NCBI GenBank assembly: GCA_963920665.1
Contig: OY987264.1
Coordinates: 34,452,906-34,516,905 of the forward strand
Direction: 5' to 3'
Origin: Straminergon stramineum
Taxonomy: Eukaryota > Streptophyta > Bryopsida > Hypnales > Calliergonaceae
Length of the DNA stretch: 64,000 nt
The position numbers were made by a program, and so were the translations under genes. The notes beneath the pieces are model-generated. The model saw nothing but the letters and a program-made list of their open reading frames with translations, was not told the origin of the DNA and did not search any database. This document shows, piece by piece, positions 37,024 to 48,699 of the stretch (position 1 is the first letter of the stretch; each line of letters opens with the position of its first letter).

Positions 37024-40000
37024 CTATATGTCCGTACTAGAACTGGAGTGGGTTGAGGTCGAACTACCCTCACTGTCGGATGTTTCCAAATCTGACTCTA
37101 CAGCACAATCATCAACAAAATCCAGAATGCGGGGATCTATAAAATGGGCCCTAGAAGCTATTCTAGGGTTGAAGGCAACAGAATCCTTGGAAATGGCCTT
37201 AGCATAGACCGGGAGCTGATATGGTTTAGGAGGGCTTGGGAAAAATCCCGGTGCTGCAAAAAACGGCACATATTTGCGGTTCTTCACATCTTGGGCTTGC
37301 CTACACAAAGCAAGAAAGAACACATTAGGACAATTGAACAAAATACTTGTACATGGTGACAAAGATTTGAAGTCGAGGACATTAAAGATGAACTTACTTA
37401 CTGAATCGGGAAGTCTTCACGATATGTTGGGGTAGTACCTCCTCCTCATCGAGATCAATGGAAGCAACAACCAAGCGAGATGGTTGAGCTTGAGTAACCA
37501 CCGCAGTGCACATGACCGGAGCAATGAGAGCGTCGAAGATAGCCTTATCCTCTTCAAAAGCAAGAATATGACGACGCGTAGCTCGGCAAGCCTGAATCCT
37601 AGAACCTGATAAGAAATGAGGCAGATATGAGCAAGTGGCAATAAAACTGAATAGATGTCCTATTTTTATGAGACAAACTGGAAAGGAAAGTAAGAAACAA
37701 ACCAGTAGCTGCGGTACAGTCCATAATGACGTCTCCAGGCTGCGAACATGCCTCGATGAGCATCTGCATGAAAGGTCTGGCCTTCTCACGAGGACCCCGC
37801 CATGGTTTGTCACCATTCATAGCCACGTCATCTTTGCCACAGAAGTTCTGGAGGATGTCGTCTTTAGCAACATTTACACCAACCGCATCATGAGATGGAA
37901 CCTTCTGGAAAGAAAATGGGGGTGCATTCTCTTTGACCACAAGAGAGATGGTGAACCTCATAGTTTGCAAAAGAAGTTGGGTAAGAATGTAATACAAATG
38001 AAAAACAAATTCAAGAGAAATATGAAATCCATAAAGTATAACTTACTGTCAGATTTGGATCCACGAGGGATGTGAGATGTAAACGGTTCATGCCCAACCA
38101 TGTTTGGACAATCTTGAACCCGTATTCTTGACAGCATCCGAGAACATGGCTTTTGTGGGTCCGACTAGAAGGGTACATGATGAGAATACCGCCATGGTCT
38201 TGCAAATACTCAAGAGCAAAGTCAAAAATGGGCATCAAGTATTCATCCCCAAACTCATTCCACTTTGGAATAGGGCCCGGGTGAACCGATACGGTTGGAA
38301 CATGAAGACCTTCAGGAACGTTGACAATGATCAAGTCGACTGCTGATTGCGAGCTAAGAGTACCCTTGAAGTACCGATCCTTATCTCCTGAATGCTACAC
38401 CAAATTATTAAAGATAGAATAAATAAATAAGTGAAAAAATTCATCAATGATGTAGCTTGAACGGACAATTGAAGAACAACAATGTGCTAAAGAAATGGAC
38501 TGAGTGAACTTCAGTCCTGCTTTTGTAATTGGTTTAGAGTTCACAATGTCAAGCGAAGTCGAAAGAAAAATTTACCATATCCAGGAAATTTAGGACGTCC
38601 TGATAAAAGGTAGAGTTTGGACCCTTCCCTGAACTGTTCAAACTCCCCACAGATACGTTGAGAATACACTCATCAATGTCTGGGATAGGGTCCAAATTCT
38701 GGATCGTTGGCGTCGGTCCATGTAGGAGGCGCTCCTGAGTAAGAGAGAACCCCGATGAAGTATCCTTCATATCAGCGGCACTTGTTGCTGCTTCCTACAA
38801 TGGTGTCTCCGCCTTCCTCTTTGTGCCCTTCTTCTTGGCCTTCTCTTGGTCCTTCTGAACTTTAGCCACAAGCCTCTTCTTCTTGGTCTCCTCAGTTTTC
38901 TTCTTGGCCACCTTCCACCGGTCCTCCTTCCTCTTATCGGAAAGTTCCCGTCGCATAATGGCTTTAGCTTTAGCCTCGGCATCCAATCCCCTGAATTCAT
39001 CGAATTCAGGTTCCAAGACTTCTATTTCTTTCAATGTCCGGAAGAGTTGCTCTTCATCTTGGGGAGTGAAGCCTTGGTTGCATTCCAAATACCACGGACA
39101 AGCTAGGAGATGCGGAGTTGTCTAGTTCTTCAACTGGTACGGGGAAAACATGCAGTCCGGAGAAGAACGGTCCAACCAGGTGGTGAGGAACAGTGGTAAG
39201 TCTGCCTTCTCTATGGCTTTCTTGTCATACAATTCAAACTTGAAATACCTGCACATGTGAGTAAGATGTGAAAGTGAAGTAAGAATAGAAACATGATTGC
39301 AGTCAAGACCTAGAATGTTAAAAACAAATACTAGTTTCTTCTATCGTTCATCCCGATATTCGAAATGGATGATGAAAATTGAGAACACAAGTAAACATTA
39401 CAAATTGCAAATGAAAACGATAAAGGAATCACTTAAACTAGAATCAAAAAAATGCAAGTACAAGTATAGGAAGGCATTGGACTTAGCGGCATAGAATTCA
39501 TGAAGCTAAACATGACTGATAATAAATTTGTATTTGCGTCATAAATTCTTGTGTCAAAAGACATCTATTGGTATCGTGACGCTTTCAATAGGGTCCCCTT
39601 GTGGGCGATGTTGAAATCCCCCCAAAAAGTGAAACTACAACCCCAATGCAAAAAAAAAATAATGCTAGAGGGCGGAGAAGTAGCGGGACTTGTAGACAAC
39701 GAATTATATGAGAATGAAAGCAATACAATAGAAAAGAAGAAGAACTAGAGTCAAACCTGTAAATTAATCGCTTCACAGCCAGAATTGCTCCCCGATAATC
39801 CTTGAAAGAATCTGACTTTTTGAAGGCCTCACTCCCCTTGAATATCCCCATGTACGCATGATCCCACAGCTTCATTCTCCACCCCTCCAAATATTCAATG
39901 AGTGTTTGGGGTTCAGTGGGGACTGAGTAGTTGATTGGAATATTGTCCGCCCGAACAATGGAATCAAACATCTCCACGCATACCTCCTCCATCTGGTAGT

Positions 40001-43000
40001 CCACTAAAACAAAGCAAGAACACATGAGGGCATTCCTTGAATGAGTAAAAAATGGATATAATGATTCAAGTATAAAATAAAAGCCACAAACGACAGCACA
40101 ATCTAACGAATAGCCACAGGAATGAAAGAAATTTTACCCCGGCATACCAACATGCCTTGTAGAGGAAGAGCATTAGTTTCTCCTCATTGACTGGGCGGGG
40201 AGGAAATCGGCGTGCCTCACGAGATGGACCTGAGGCGTTTATCCACTTCAGCCATTTCACTTTGTGAATTGGACTAACGTTTGCAGTGGCTATTAGCTGC
40301 AGTTTCTCCAAGGTCAACTCTGGCTGAGCATATAGACTCCAGTGCCTTTCGATCTGCGAGAAATTGAAAGCCATAAGAGAAAAAATGGAGTTCAATTGCA
40401 CACACTAACTTCACATACTCAAATAGGAATGCATTATACCTCCTCCATCCAATCCCGACCAAGGGCGGGATTGGCAACGGACACTATCTTGGATAGTTTC
40501 TTGTACAACTTTTCTATGGATTCCTTGATAGAATTCCTCATAGCTGCTACAACACCCTCCTTAGAAAACTCATCCAAAGGAGTATCCTCATTATATTTTC
40601 GGACTGCAGCATCAGCTGCTGCAGCAATTTCTTGCTGGATTCAATGACAAACGATAAGTTAGAATGGGATTTAAGGTAATCCTATTATAGAAATTATAGA
40701 AATTACCCCTAATGAAAAATAAGGAGAAAACGAATATGAAATGTATACCTTGAAAATAAAAGAAGTAAAAACCTCTAGTGGCATAGTATACCAAGTCTTC
40801 CATGTACTTTGTTGGCAAGTCTTCACCTCATCTGGACTAAGGAGCTCATTGAACTTCTCTAGTTCCATAACCCCATACTTTTGGACACGGTATAGCGTGT
40901 GCACAAGGTTGGTCTTCACGTGGGAGTTCTCGGTGTGCCTGAGAAACAATTCACATGCAATACAGAGTGAACATGAAATAAAGACATCAACCCTAAAACA
41001 TGTCGAGTAATGTTGAAATGAAAAACAATTGCCATTGAAACATAAGAGATCTTACTTATTAATATCGTGCATGACTTGCATTGCAACGCCAATACGATTT
41101 CTCGTGTCCAAGACGATCGAGTCAACCGAGATGTGCCATTCTCTGTCTAACTTGTGCAGTCGCTCAATGTGATTCATCCATGCCAGCCTCCGATGATTCC
41201 CGTCGCAAATGTAAAACTTGTGGTCAACCAAATGTTTGAGTGCTACCTTGGACTTCAGGTACTTGTTAAAGTCGTCGTTCACTGAGTTCCATAGGGGTCC
41301 CCATTTTTCCTTCTCCTCATCTGTAAAGACACTTATCTGTCCCTGCTCATCTGCAATAGAGACATAGAAGACACGAGCACCTTCCTCATATCCGTGGACA
41401 AACTGTTGCTCCAATAATATCAAATCACAAGATAAAGTAGGGCGAACCATCGGCATGGGTATAAGCCGGCAAAGAGGAATTCGCATTCTGGAGAGGTCTG
41501 ACGTTGTCAGTCTCAAACTGGAGATGGTGGAGATAGTGTCCATCTTCTGTGTCCGCCTAATGTCATCCTCCATATCATTATCCTGTGGTCCTAGAGTTTG
41601 GTCTTCTTCCACATCATCGATCTCTATGAACGATTCAATCGCTGGTTGAGGACTAATGTCCATCATTGCGGACGTGGTGGACTTTGGAGGGGAGTCCAGA
41701 GACCCAATGTCTTGAACAATCTACATCATGGAAAGAAGGCATACAAATTTAACAATAATGTAATACGAATGCTTCCATGAATTTCGGAATTGCCTATACC
41801 CTTTTAATAACATTAAATCACATTTGAAATGGTCAGAAAATGAATATCATAGAGCAAAATAATAAACGATTTTGATTACACCAAATCATATAAATTAAGT
41901 CATTTCTCATGATTACAGATAGAGGAATCACAAACACCATTGATGGTCCGGTATTTGCCACAGCAAAATACAAGGATATCATGATTGTCCTCTACAGCTG
42001 ATGTCACCTCTACATCCTCATGCCCACATGTACAAAACTCAATGGTTTCCATTGAGGTGAGGACATCCGGAACAAATAGGTTGTCTCCGACAGAGGTGCA
42101 CAAAGAATCGGGTGAAAACATCTCTCGATTTTTGTAAATTTCGACACCAGGCTCTTCATGGTCGACTAGTAAAGCATATAGGCTTACTGAAGGTGACTGC
42201 AGAATTGAATCCATAGTATCCACCTCCGAAGGAACATGATCACTAGTGACCTGAACCAAAACATGCGGCGGGACTAAATCCATCTGAACCTGATAATCAG
42301 AAATGAAATTCATAAAAACATTTTCCAGCGACGGACATAATACATCAGAATATCATATAAAACGCATAGATTAACCAGATGAGACCATCCTGGGAAAATA
42401 AATGCACAAATGGAAGGTGACCAGCGCATAGCCCTGTCCCTCCCAAGACCTCTCTCGGCCTCGAGAGGGCTCCGGCTGCCAGCTCAGTCATGCGCGACAT
42501 CGAGACAGGTCGCTGGGACACTCACAGAGAAATTCAAACGGTGGTCGGGGCTTGATCACCCGGCTCACCCAAAATCCAAAAAAAACAAAGGACGATGCTA
42601 TCAGGAGGAACGCAGTGCACACCTGTGGAAGGTGACCGGCACATAGCCCTGTCCCTTCCAGGACCTCTCTCGGCCCCGAGAGGGCTCCGGCTGCCTGCTC
42701 AATCATGCGCCACATCGAGACAAGTCGCTGGGATATTCATAGAGAAATTCAAACGGTGGCCGGGGCTTGATCACCCGGCTCACCCAAAATCCAAAAAAAA
42801 CAAAGGACGATGCTATCAAGAGGAACACAGTGCACACCTGTGGAAGGTGACCGGCGCATAGCCTTGTCCCTCCCAGGACCTCTCTCGGCCCCGAGAGGGC
42901 TCCGGCTGCCTGCTCAGTCATGCGCCACATCGAGATTGGTCGCTGGGACACTCACAGAGAAATTCAAAAGGCGACATTTTGGTGCCAGACGAGTTATGAA

Positions 43001-43108
43001 TTATACCTCTACAGATGGATTTTGACTAGCAGTTATTAAAGCTGCTCTCTCTCCATCGCCGGTGCCCACCACGCCTTGACCTCGTCGTGGTCGTAGATTG
43101 TGCTCCAT
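37024..43108 (-). CDS. ParB-like / DNA methyltransferase-like cargo gene, copy C (best preserved)
   Basis: Twelve exons can be followed. Exon 1 is 43108-43007 (34 codons, MEHNLRPRRGQG...). Exon 2 is about 42289-41942 (FCTCGHEDVEV...FCCGKYR cluster). Exon 3 is 41720-41056 (ParB-like: MRIPLCRLIPMPMVRPTLS to ICDGNHRRLAWMNH). Further exons lie near 40936, 40640, 40354 (IERHWSLYAQPELTLEKLQ) and 40008. A Lys/Glu-rich exon is near 39248-38575, the methyltransferase-like core near 38395-38045 (LIIVNVPEGLHVP) and 37962-37724 (KPWRGPREKARPFMQ, then VIMDCTAATG), 37607-37396 (QACRATRRHILAFEEDKAIF), and the Ser/Thr tail ends at 37024. At least two in-frame stops (TAG-type, in the Lys-rich exon region near 39124 and 38798) remain unless splicing avoids them. 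Family knowledge: beta-class N4/N6 MTases have DPPY then DPFxGxGTT, both altered here. About 1,250 codons. The product is inferred to be nuclear and DNA-associated. Confidence 0.72.
42413..42980 (+). repeat. Three 215-bp tandem repeats with palindromic core, intron 1 of copy C cargo gene
   Basis: Cores at 42448, 42663 and 42878 are spaced exactly 215 bp: acctctctcggccccgagag (first unit with cctcgag). Each unit also carries a block ggtgaccggcgcatagccctg, a gtcatgcgccacatcgagac block and, in the first two, aaaatccaaaaaaaacaaag. Units are nearly identical, so the expansion is recent compared with the element's other decay. Open frames across the array are repeat artefacts. Copies B (290 bp) and D (354 bp) have unrelated-length arrays in the corresponding intron. 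Confidence 0.9.
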
Positions 43109-44022
43109 TGTCTGAATTTGATGGAGAAGTCGAGGAAACCAGAGGAGTTGAGAGAGGATGATGAACTGCATAAACAGAAGGCTAATGGCGGAATGAGGAA
43201 ACCAGGAGGCTAGGTTCCACGAACTGGTGGGGGGCGGGAAATTGTCCCTTTGCTCTTCCTCTTCGATTAGGGTTGCCGACTTCGTTTCATGTGATGGATC
43301 CCGAGAGGCCGAAGACTACCTAGCACTATATCCTCTTTTTTAAAATGAATTTCTGTAATCATCCCTATTCAATATTTCTAACTACTAATGTGGAGGTTTT
43401 GGTATTGATTAATCATATGAATAATATTGCCGGTGTAGAGCATATCCTTGAGGAATGATTTGATGTCGACAATAAGTAATGCACCGCTGAACCAAGCTGT
43501 TTACAATAGATCGTAACCACAAATATGACGTCATTAACTAGAGGGATCCCCAATTAAGTTGCTGATATCATACGTTATTTAATAAGATAATTCATTATTG
43601 AACATGCTGAATACTCGTTCTACTAGCTTAAGCATTTTAATGGACAGGAGGTACATTTCATTATTTATGACATAATGTATGTTCTTGACGACATGTATAG
43701 AGGCCCTTGTAAGGAAATGTTGTTAGCTTAATATTTGTTGGGCCATTTAAGTGCCTTACCGTTACACTAGAATAGGATTCTGACAACGGTGGTGATTTAC
43801 CGGTGACTGAATTCGTGAACCCATTACTACATTATGTAGTTCAATATTGTAAAGGTATTCACTTCTTCCATGTCTACGTTTCTCCTTCATTGTTGTTTTC
43901 TGTGGGCTGGATCTAATACAATTATTTTCCTTATGATTGGTGGTGTTAAAGGTTACCGTATCCTGTTCTTGAGTGATTTCATACATTAGTATTACACTGA
44001 TGTTTGTATCGTTTTCTTGAGG
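43109..44022. promoter_or_regulatory. Divergent intergenic region of copy C
   Basis: It separates the cargo start (43108, - strand) and the transposase start (44023, + strand). No coding frame is conserved with copies B or D. The first 130 bp next to the cargo gene are GC-richer than the rest and may be 5' UTR. Promoters are inferred from position only. Confidence 0.45.
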
Positions 44023-47000
44023 ATGAGTTCAAATATGTCTTCTAAATCAATGGTAGTTGTTAGGGCTCCCGGACAAACGGTACCAATCTCCTTTCAAGTC
44101 GGTGATTCCGGGTTTGCTATCGTTAGTGCATTTCGATTGAGTATGAGATTCCTTTTAGTTGAGAAGTCGCTACATATAGATGAAGAGGTATTCGATACTA
44201 CAAGTGGAGAATTGTTGCACACCCTCAGTCACGAGCCTGTATCCTTAGGCCCTTCACGACATTGGCATTTGATGCCAGGGAAATATCTAGCGTACGGTCT
44301 ATCTCAAGTGGTCTCCGAGGCGTCCTATGGTGATGGAACTCCCAGATTATGATCTACTTCTACTCCGAAAACACCTTTGCCTAACAAAGTGAAGATGGAA
44401 CCTGGAGTAGAAGTCATGGCAATAGACAGCGATGACTCAGATGAACAATCACCTCCTCACAAGGTCCTTAGGAAATCTCAGCCTTCCTCAAACCAAGTCC
44501 CTTAATCTTTCTCTTTGCCCTCTCGAGTAGAGAATATAGGCACATCTAATTCTGGAGGAAGCCGATCTATAATTCCTTGTCTACAGAGGCTTTGTCAGAT
44601 GAAAGGGTCGAGGAATCCATTCAAGAAGGTAAACTACAATTCAATTGCTATTCATCACGTTGAATTTGTTCCACCTGTGTTTAACGGTGATGTCATTTTT
44701 GAGTTACCGCCCGTCGGGAGTAATGGTTCCCAAGGTCAAGCGAAACTTATGAGTGGAATGGAGAAACATTATGATGGACATGTCTGGTCGAATACACATA
44801 TGACAAACATCAAGAACGATGATGATCTCACATTCCGATCATCTTCTTGTGTCGGTCATCTACGTTGCGACAATGACAAATGCGAATATCTCATGCGGAG
44901 GCACCGCGTAGCGCTCATTAACGAGACCGAATGGGATGGATGTTCTCCCATTCCATTTGAGGTTGGTTCTACCCCACCTTCCGATTCAACAATTACTTGT
45001 AAAATTTGCTCTATGGTTCCTTCATGTATTGCAAATTGCCCTGCGAAAATTTACTACGTAGTAGGCATGGCAGATATGCGTTAGGCATGTGTTCACTTTG
45101 GAATCCATGAGCATCTTGTGAAAGTTGGCAATTGTCGTGACTCCAGGGAAAGGACTCGAAGCCTAATTTCGGATCAGGTGGAGAGGAATCCCTCAGCTAC
45201 AAATTCATCTATTGTCTTAGAGGCAAGCAAGGAGTTCTTAGGGGAGATGCTTTTTCAACCGGAAGGAGCCCCTATTGTTCCTCTTAGCTTGGACGAACTC
45301 ATGCCAGTTTTGGAGAAGTGAAAGTTCATGAGTTCTCCTAGCATTCGTAATGAAGTGGCAACCTTCAAGTACTTTCGAAGATTTGGGGTCATGGATAGCA
45401 TCACGAAGTTACGAGGTTGCAGCAATTGGGCTTATGTTCAAGAGAATAAGTTCCCTGGTCAAGGATCTGATTCAGACAAAGTATTTGTGTTCAAGATGTC
45501 CGAGGTTGGTCCAGGGAGTGGCGTCGATTTAGTATGCAACCTGGTGGTGATCTCGAAGATGCTTGGATTATGTTTGATCATGTCAAGCGAGTGAAACAGT
45601 GGACTACCATTGCCTGTCATGTTTATGACTCTATTTATTGTAGAGTCATGACCATTGCTGTCTGCGACATGCAATCCGAGGATTCCATTGCCCAAACATC
45701 TTTCTGGACTAATTTGAACGCAGTGATGAACAAGTATGGTATTGCCTTGCCTTATTTCAAGGGTTTCATGGCAGATTGTGCACAAGCAAACTGGAATGCG
45801 GTACGCATTGTATATGGAAGTGGTGACCTTCTGAGTCCTATGGTAGATCGAGAACGGACATGTCTCTTCCATTGGACTCAGTCAATGGAGAAACATACGG
45901 TAGCAGACATTCGTGCTGACCTACGAGATCAACATCGGATGTTGTGCAAGCAGTACAAGGATGCATCATCGGCATCCGAGTCTGATATCCGATTTCATGC
46001 CATTCGTGCATGGTAGCACTCTTCGGGAGCCACAATAGAGGAGGGGATTAAACGACTAGAGCTGTGGCTAGCATTTTGGCACTTCCGATATAGGCAATGG
46101 GGAGGTTTCATGCAGATTGTAAGAATATCAAAACCCATCCATTTCAATTCTCGGTGTGCAATTCTCATCATACACTTTGCATTCTCTAGTTTCTTGTAGG
46201 AGCATGTAATTATTGCCTCCTATGGGTCGATGTTGCCTTCATTGACCTCTCTTTGGACGTCCCGCTTAATTTACCGGTCGGATCTACTACCCTTTTGAAC
46301 CCTAAACTATTTTTTTCTCCTATCTCTAATACTTCTCTAATGGTTCAGGATTTGCTAGCGAATGAACTTGCAGAGATGCCCTCTTGCAACCTCGCTGAGA
46401 TAGTCCACAATAAATGGCTGCAGCAGTCTGGAAAGAGAGGGAATGATCTATATGTGGCAACCGTTGATGATTATGTTAGGGCGTTCATGCAGATGGTTAG
46501 ATACTACCAATTTCTGAAAGGTGAGAACCCTGGAACTGGTCCGGGAAAAGAAGAACTTCTCCTCCGAGTAGCACAGCGATATGCTCAACGCACTGGGAAT
46601 CCTAGTGGCCTTCATGATGCAATGGCAACTATCCCGGGTGTTGGTGAATATTGCACAAGAGATCCTCATTTAGAAGGTGAAGAAGTTTTCGGATCTCAAC
46701 AACGGATGCCAAACTTACCTCCAGGTTCTCAACATGATTCGCACCGCCCTGACAAGGTGAATTTCTCCCGACCTCGTGTAGGAACAAGGTGCACTAGAGC
46801 AAATGCAGCTGTGATTTCTCTAAAGACTATTTCTGAAGAAGCATTACTTCATATTGCCGAAGATGAGCCTCAGGTGTCAGAGAACCCTATGAATGCATCA
46901 ACAAGATCCGACTCTTCTCGAGTGACAAGCGTTGAAGAGAGTGCTTGCGATGAATCCAAATGGCATATTGCTCGATTGCCCAAGACGTCAGCTAAGGCTT

Positions 47001-47812
47001 GCTTTGCTTTACAAGCCCTTACTAGGAAGAAGTGCATCGCAAAGATTGTCCAAGGCAATAAAGGAACTGCCGCACCAACTTACACAGGTGACATGGACAA
47101 TTACAAGAAGAATAGGATTGAGCAGATGCAATTCTTCTTCTGCAATGATGACATTGAGCGTTGCGTGAAAGGTTCAAAGCGAAAATGGGTTATGTTCAAA
47201 CCTGAAGTACCAAGCATTTGGCCAATGAAGTTTGGAACTCATCTTACGCCTAAAGAGATTTTAGATCTTCAAAATGCGGGGTTCCGTCTTCCTCAATGTC
47301 TTGAAATCTCTCCGTGCAGGTTATTTGTGAACTAGAATGTACCACCTGGAGTGCCAGAATTTGAAGTCCCACCTTATCCTGTAGAGCACTCCGGTACAAG
47401 GTCTGGCAAGAAAATTCGTAGGAATCCCAGCTCTCCTACAACTAAACAAGCAAACAACTGCGCTTCAGCACTTACGGTCAAGGCTTTTGTTCGGCAGGTT
47501 ACATTGATACCACATCTTGGGTTTGGGTGCATCGTTACCCTTGACTCGGGTATAGCCCCTAATGTACAGCAATACATGATTACTATAGGGTCATTTCCGG
47601 ATTGCACTTGTCCTAATTTCAAGGAAATGTCGACAAAGGCATTAGGGAAGAGAGGACAATGGGCAAACTGCAAGCACTTATATTTTCTTTTCATTGTCAT
47701 ATGCAACTTGGATGCAGAGGTAGATGTTTTCATTCATGCTCCAAGCTTCAACTTCAATGAAGTCAAGCGAATTCTTGAGTGTGGGATCCTGAGGTGCACC
47801 CAAAATACATAG
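44023..47812 (+). pseudogene. MULE transposase, copy C (stops and a 7-nt deletion)
   Basis: The domain order is that of copy B: N-terminus (MSSNMSSKSMVVVRAPGQ), Cys/His-rich region (CVGHLRCDNDKCEYL, CKICSMVPSC), core (WIMFDHVKRVKQWTT, FKGFMADCAQANWNAV, ERTCLFHWTQSMEKH), an intron at about 46119-46348, and the SWIM finger (DCTCPNFKEM ... WANCKHLYFL). Stops lie at 44350 (TGA), about 44503 (TAA), 45082 (TAG), 45319 (TGA), 46014 (TAG, where copy B has Trp) and 47333 (TAG). Near 45532 seven bases are missing relative to copy B (gtcgatttagtatgcaac against gtcgacctggtgaagcgc), shifting the frame. Inactive as written. Confidence 0.85.
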
Positions 47813-48392
47813 GTCACCCTAATTTATTCAAGACAGTTCGTACATAAGTAGTGAGGAGGTACACATGAAAGAATTCCTTGTATTCCCATTCACTTAGTAC
47901 ATGTAGTGAGACTAAAAGGGCCACTACTTTATTTATGCTATCTTTGGTCACACTCATATCTACTTCTGACTTGTATTGCACCTCTTCTCACTTTGGCATG
48001 ATTTCTTATGAGATTGACTTCAATGTTTGGCTTTTTGATAATGACTTCATGTATATATTGATCACAACAAAAACTCCATCCACTCCATTCAATTCCAAGA
48101 CCCCTATCCATTTTGTAGACTCTAAAGATTTCTATGTACTTTCAGTCTTAAAACTACGCATTCAGATTCTACAAATTCGTGGAAACAACATTTGCCGTTC
48201 TCTGTCTATGAATTCACTCCATTTCCAAATCCACTTTATAATAGATGAACAGGAAACTACTCCCTTTTATACCCTAAACCCACCCAATGTCCACAATTAT
48301 AGGTTTGAAAGTATATATCTATACTATCATGTCACATAAGGGTGGTTAGAGGTTTCAATCCAGCATTTTGCATCCACGGATACAGGTTCATG

Positions 48393-48405
48393 TCCACGGT
48401 TATAG
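48393..48405 (+). promoter_or_regulatory. Subterminal motif CCACGGTTATAGG, copy C right (inner)
   Basis: Perfect instance of the family motif, part of a loose triple repeat (48372, 48393, 48489). Role inferred. Confidence 0.6.
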
Positions 48406-48488
48406 GCTATAAAGTGCATATGAATGCTTATAGGTCACAGAAGGGTGGTTACAAGTTCCAGTCCAACGTTTGAGTCCAACATTTTTGT

Positions 48489-48501
48489 CCACGGTTATAG
48501 G
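48489..48501 (+). promoter_or_regulatory. Subterminal motif CCACGGTTATAGG, copy C right (outer)
   Basis: Perfect instance followed at once by accctaaaccctaaacccc, a short telomere-type tract, 190 bp from the element end. The stretch 47813-48630 has no gene. Confidence 0.6.
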
Positions 48502-48630
48502 ACCCTAAACCCTAAACCCCCCAGAATTCATTATAATTCCCAATATTCCCCAAAAAAATGTCCCTTTTTTTATCACAAAAATAAGTTTTTTTAAAATTTC
48601 TCCTTATTCTCCAAATCCCTATTCAATTTT

Positions 48631-48689
48631 CCCCGCTCTAGGCTCCACGCTCCACGCTCATGCTCTACGCTCATATACTAGCTTCGTTG
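48631..48689. repeat. Right terminal inverted repeat, copy C
   Basis: ccccgctctaggctccacgc ... ctagcttcgttg; inverted partner of 36042-36110. Confidence 0.85.
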
Positions 48690-48699
48690 TAAGATATTT
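48690..48699. repeat. Right target-site duplication of element C
   Basis: TAAGATATTT, identical to 36032-36041. The split repeat continues to about 49140 without any gene. Confidence 0.9.

Larger units (their letters stand above)
36042..48689 (+). mobile_element. Large Mutator-like element, copy C (complete, 12,648 bp)
   Basis: Perfect 10-bp duplications flank terminal inverted repeats (36042-36110 and 48631-48689) built of gagcgtggagcgtggagc-type units. Gene order and orientation are the same as in copy B: cargo on the - strand (43108-37024), transposase on the + strand (44023-47812). The cargo-side end begins ggggaatg as in copy B; the transposase-side end, read inward, begins caacgaagctag, like copy D (caacgacgctag). 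B and C share many codons but differ in introns and intron-1 repeats, so they are old, separately inserted copies and not a segmental duplication. Confidence 0.92.

Noticed and set aside
42410..43025. Three overlapping open frames with repeated protein text over the 215-bp array
   Set aside because: They are products of the tandem repeat in intron 1; copies B and D have no equivalent frame, and splice borders remove this region.
37024..43108. MT-A70-type (METTL3-like) RNA/DNA methyltransferase
   Set aside because: No DPPW motif, and the motif order (IV before I, with the KPW...DCTAATG...FEEDKAIF run) fits the beta-class N4/N6 DNA enzymes better.
47878..48339. 153-codon frame downstream of the copy C transposase
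   Set aside because: It lies in the AT-rich subterminal zone, has no counterpart in copies B or D, and ends among telomere-type words.
11661..48689. Copies B and C as halves of a segmental duplication
   Set aside because: Each has its own 10-bp target duplication and unrelated flanks, so they are independent insertions.
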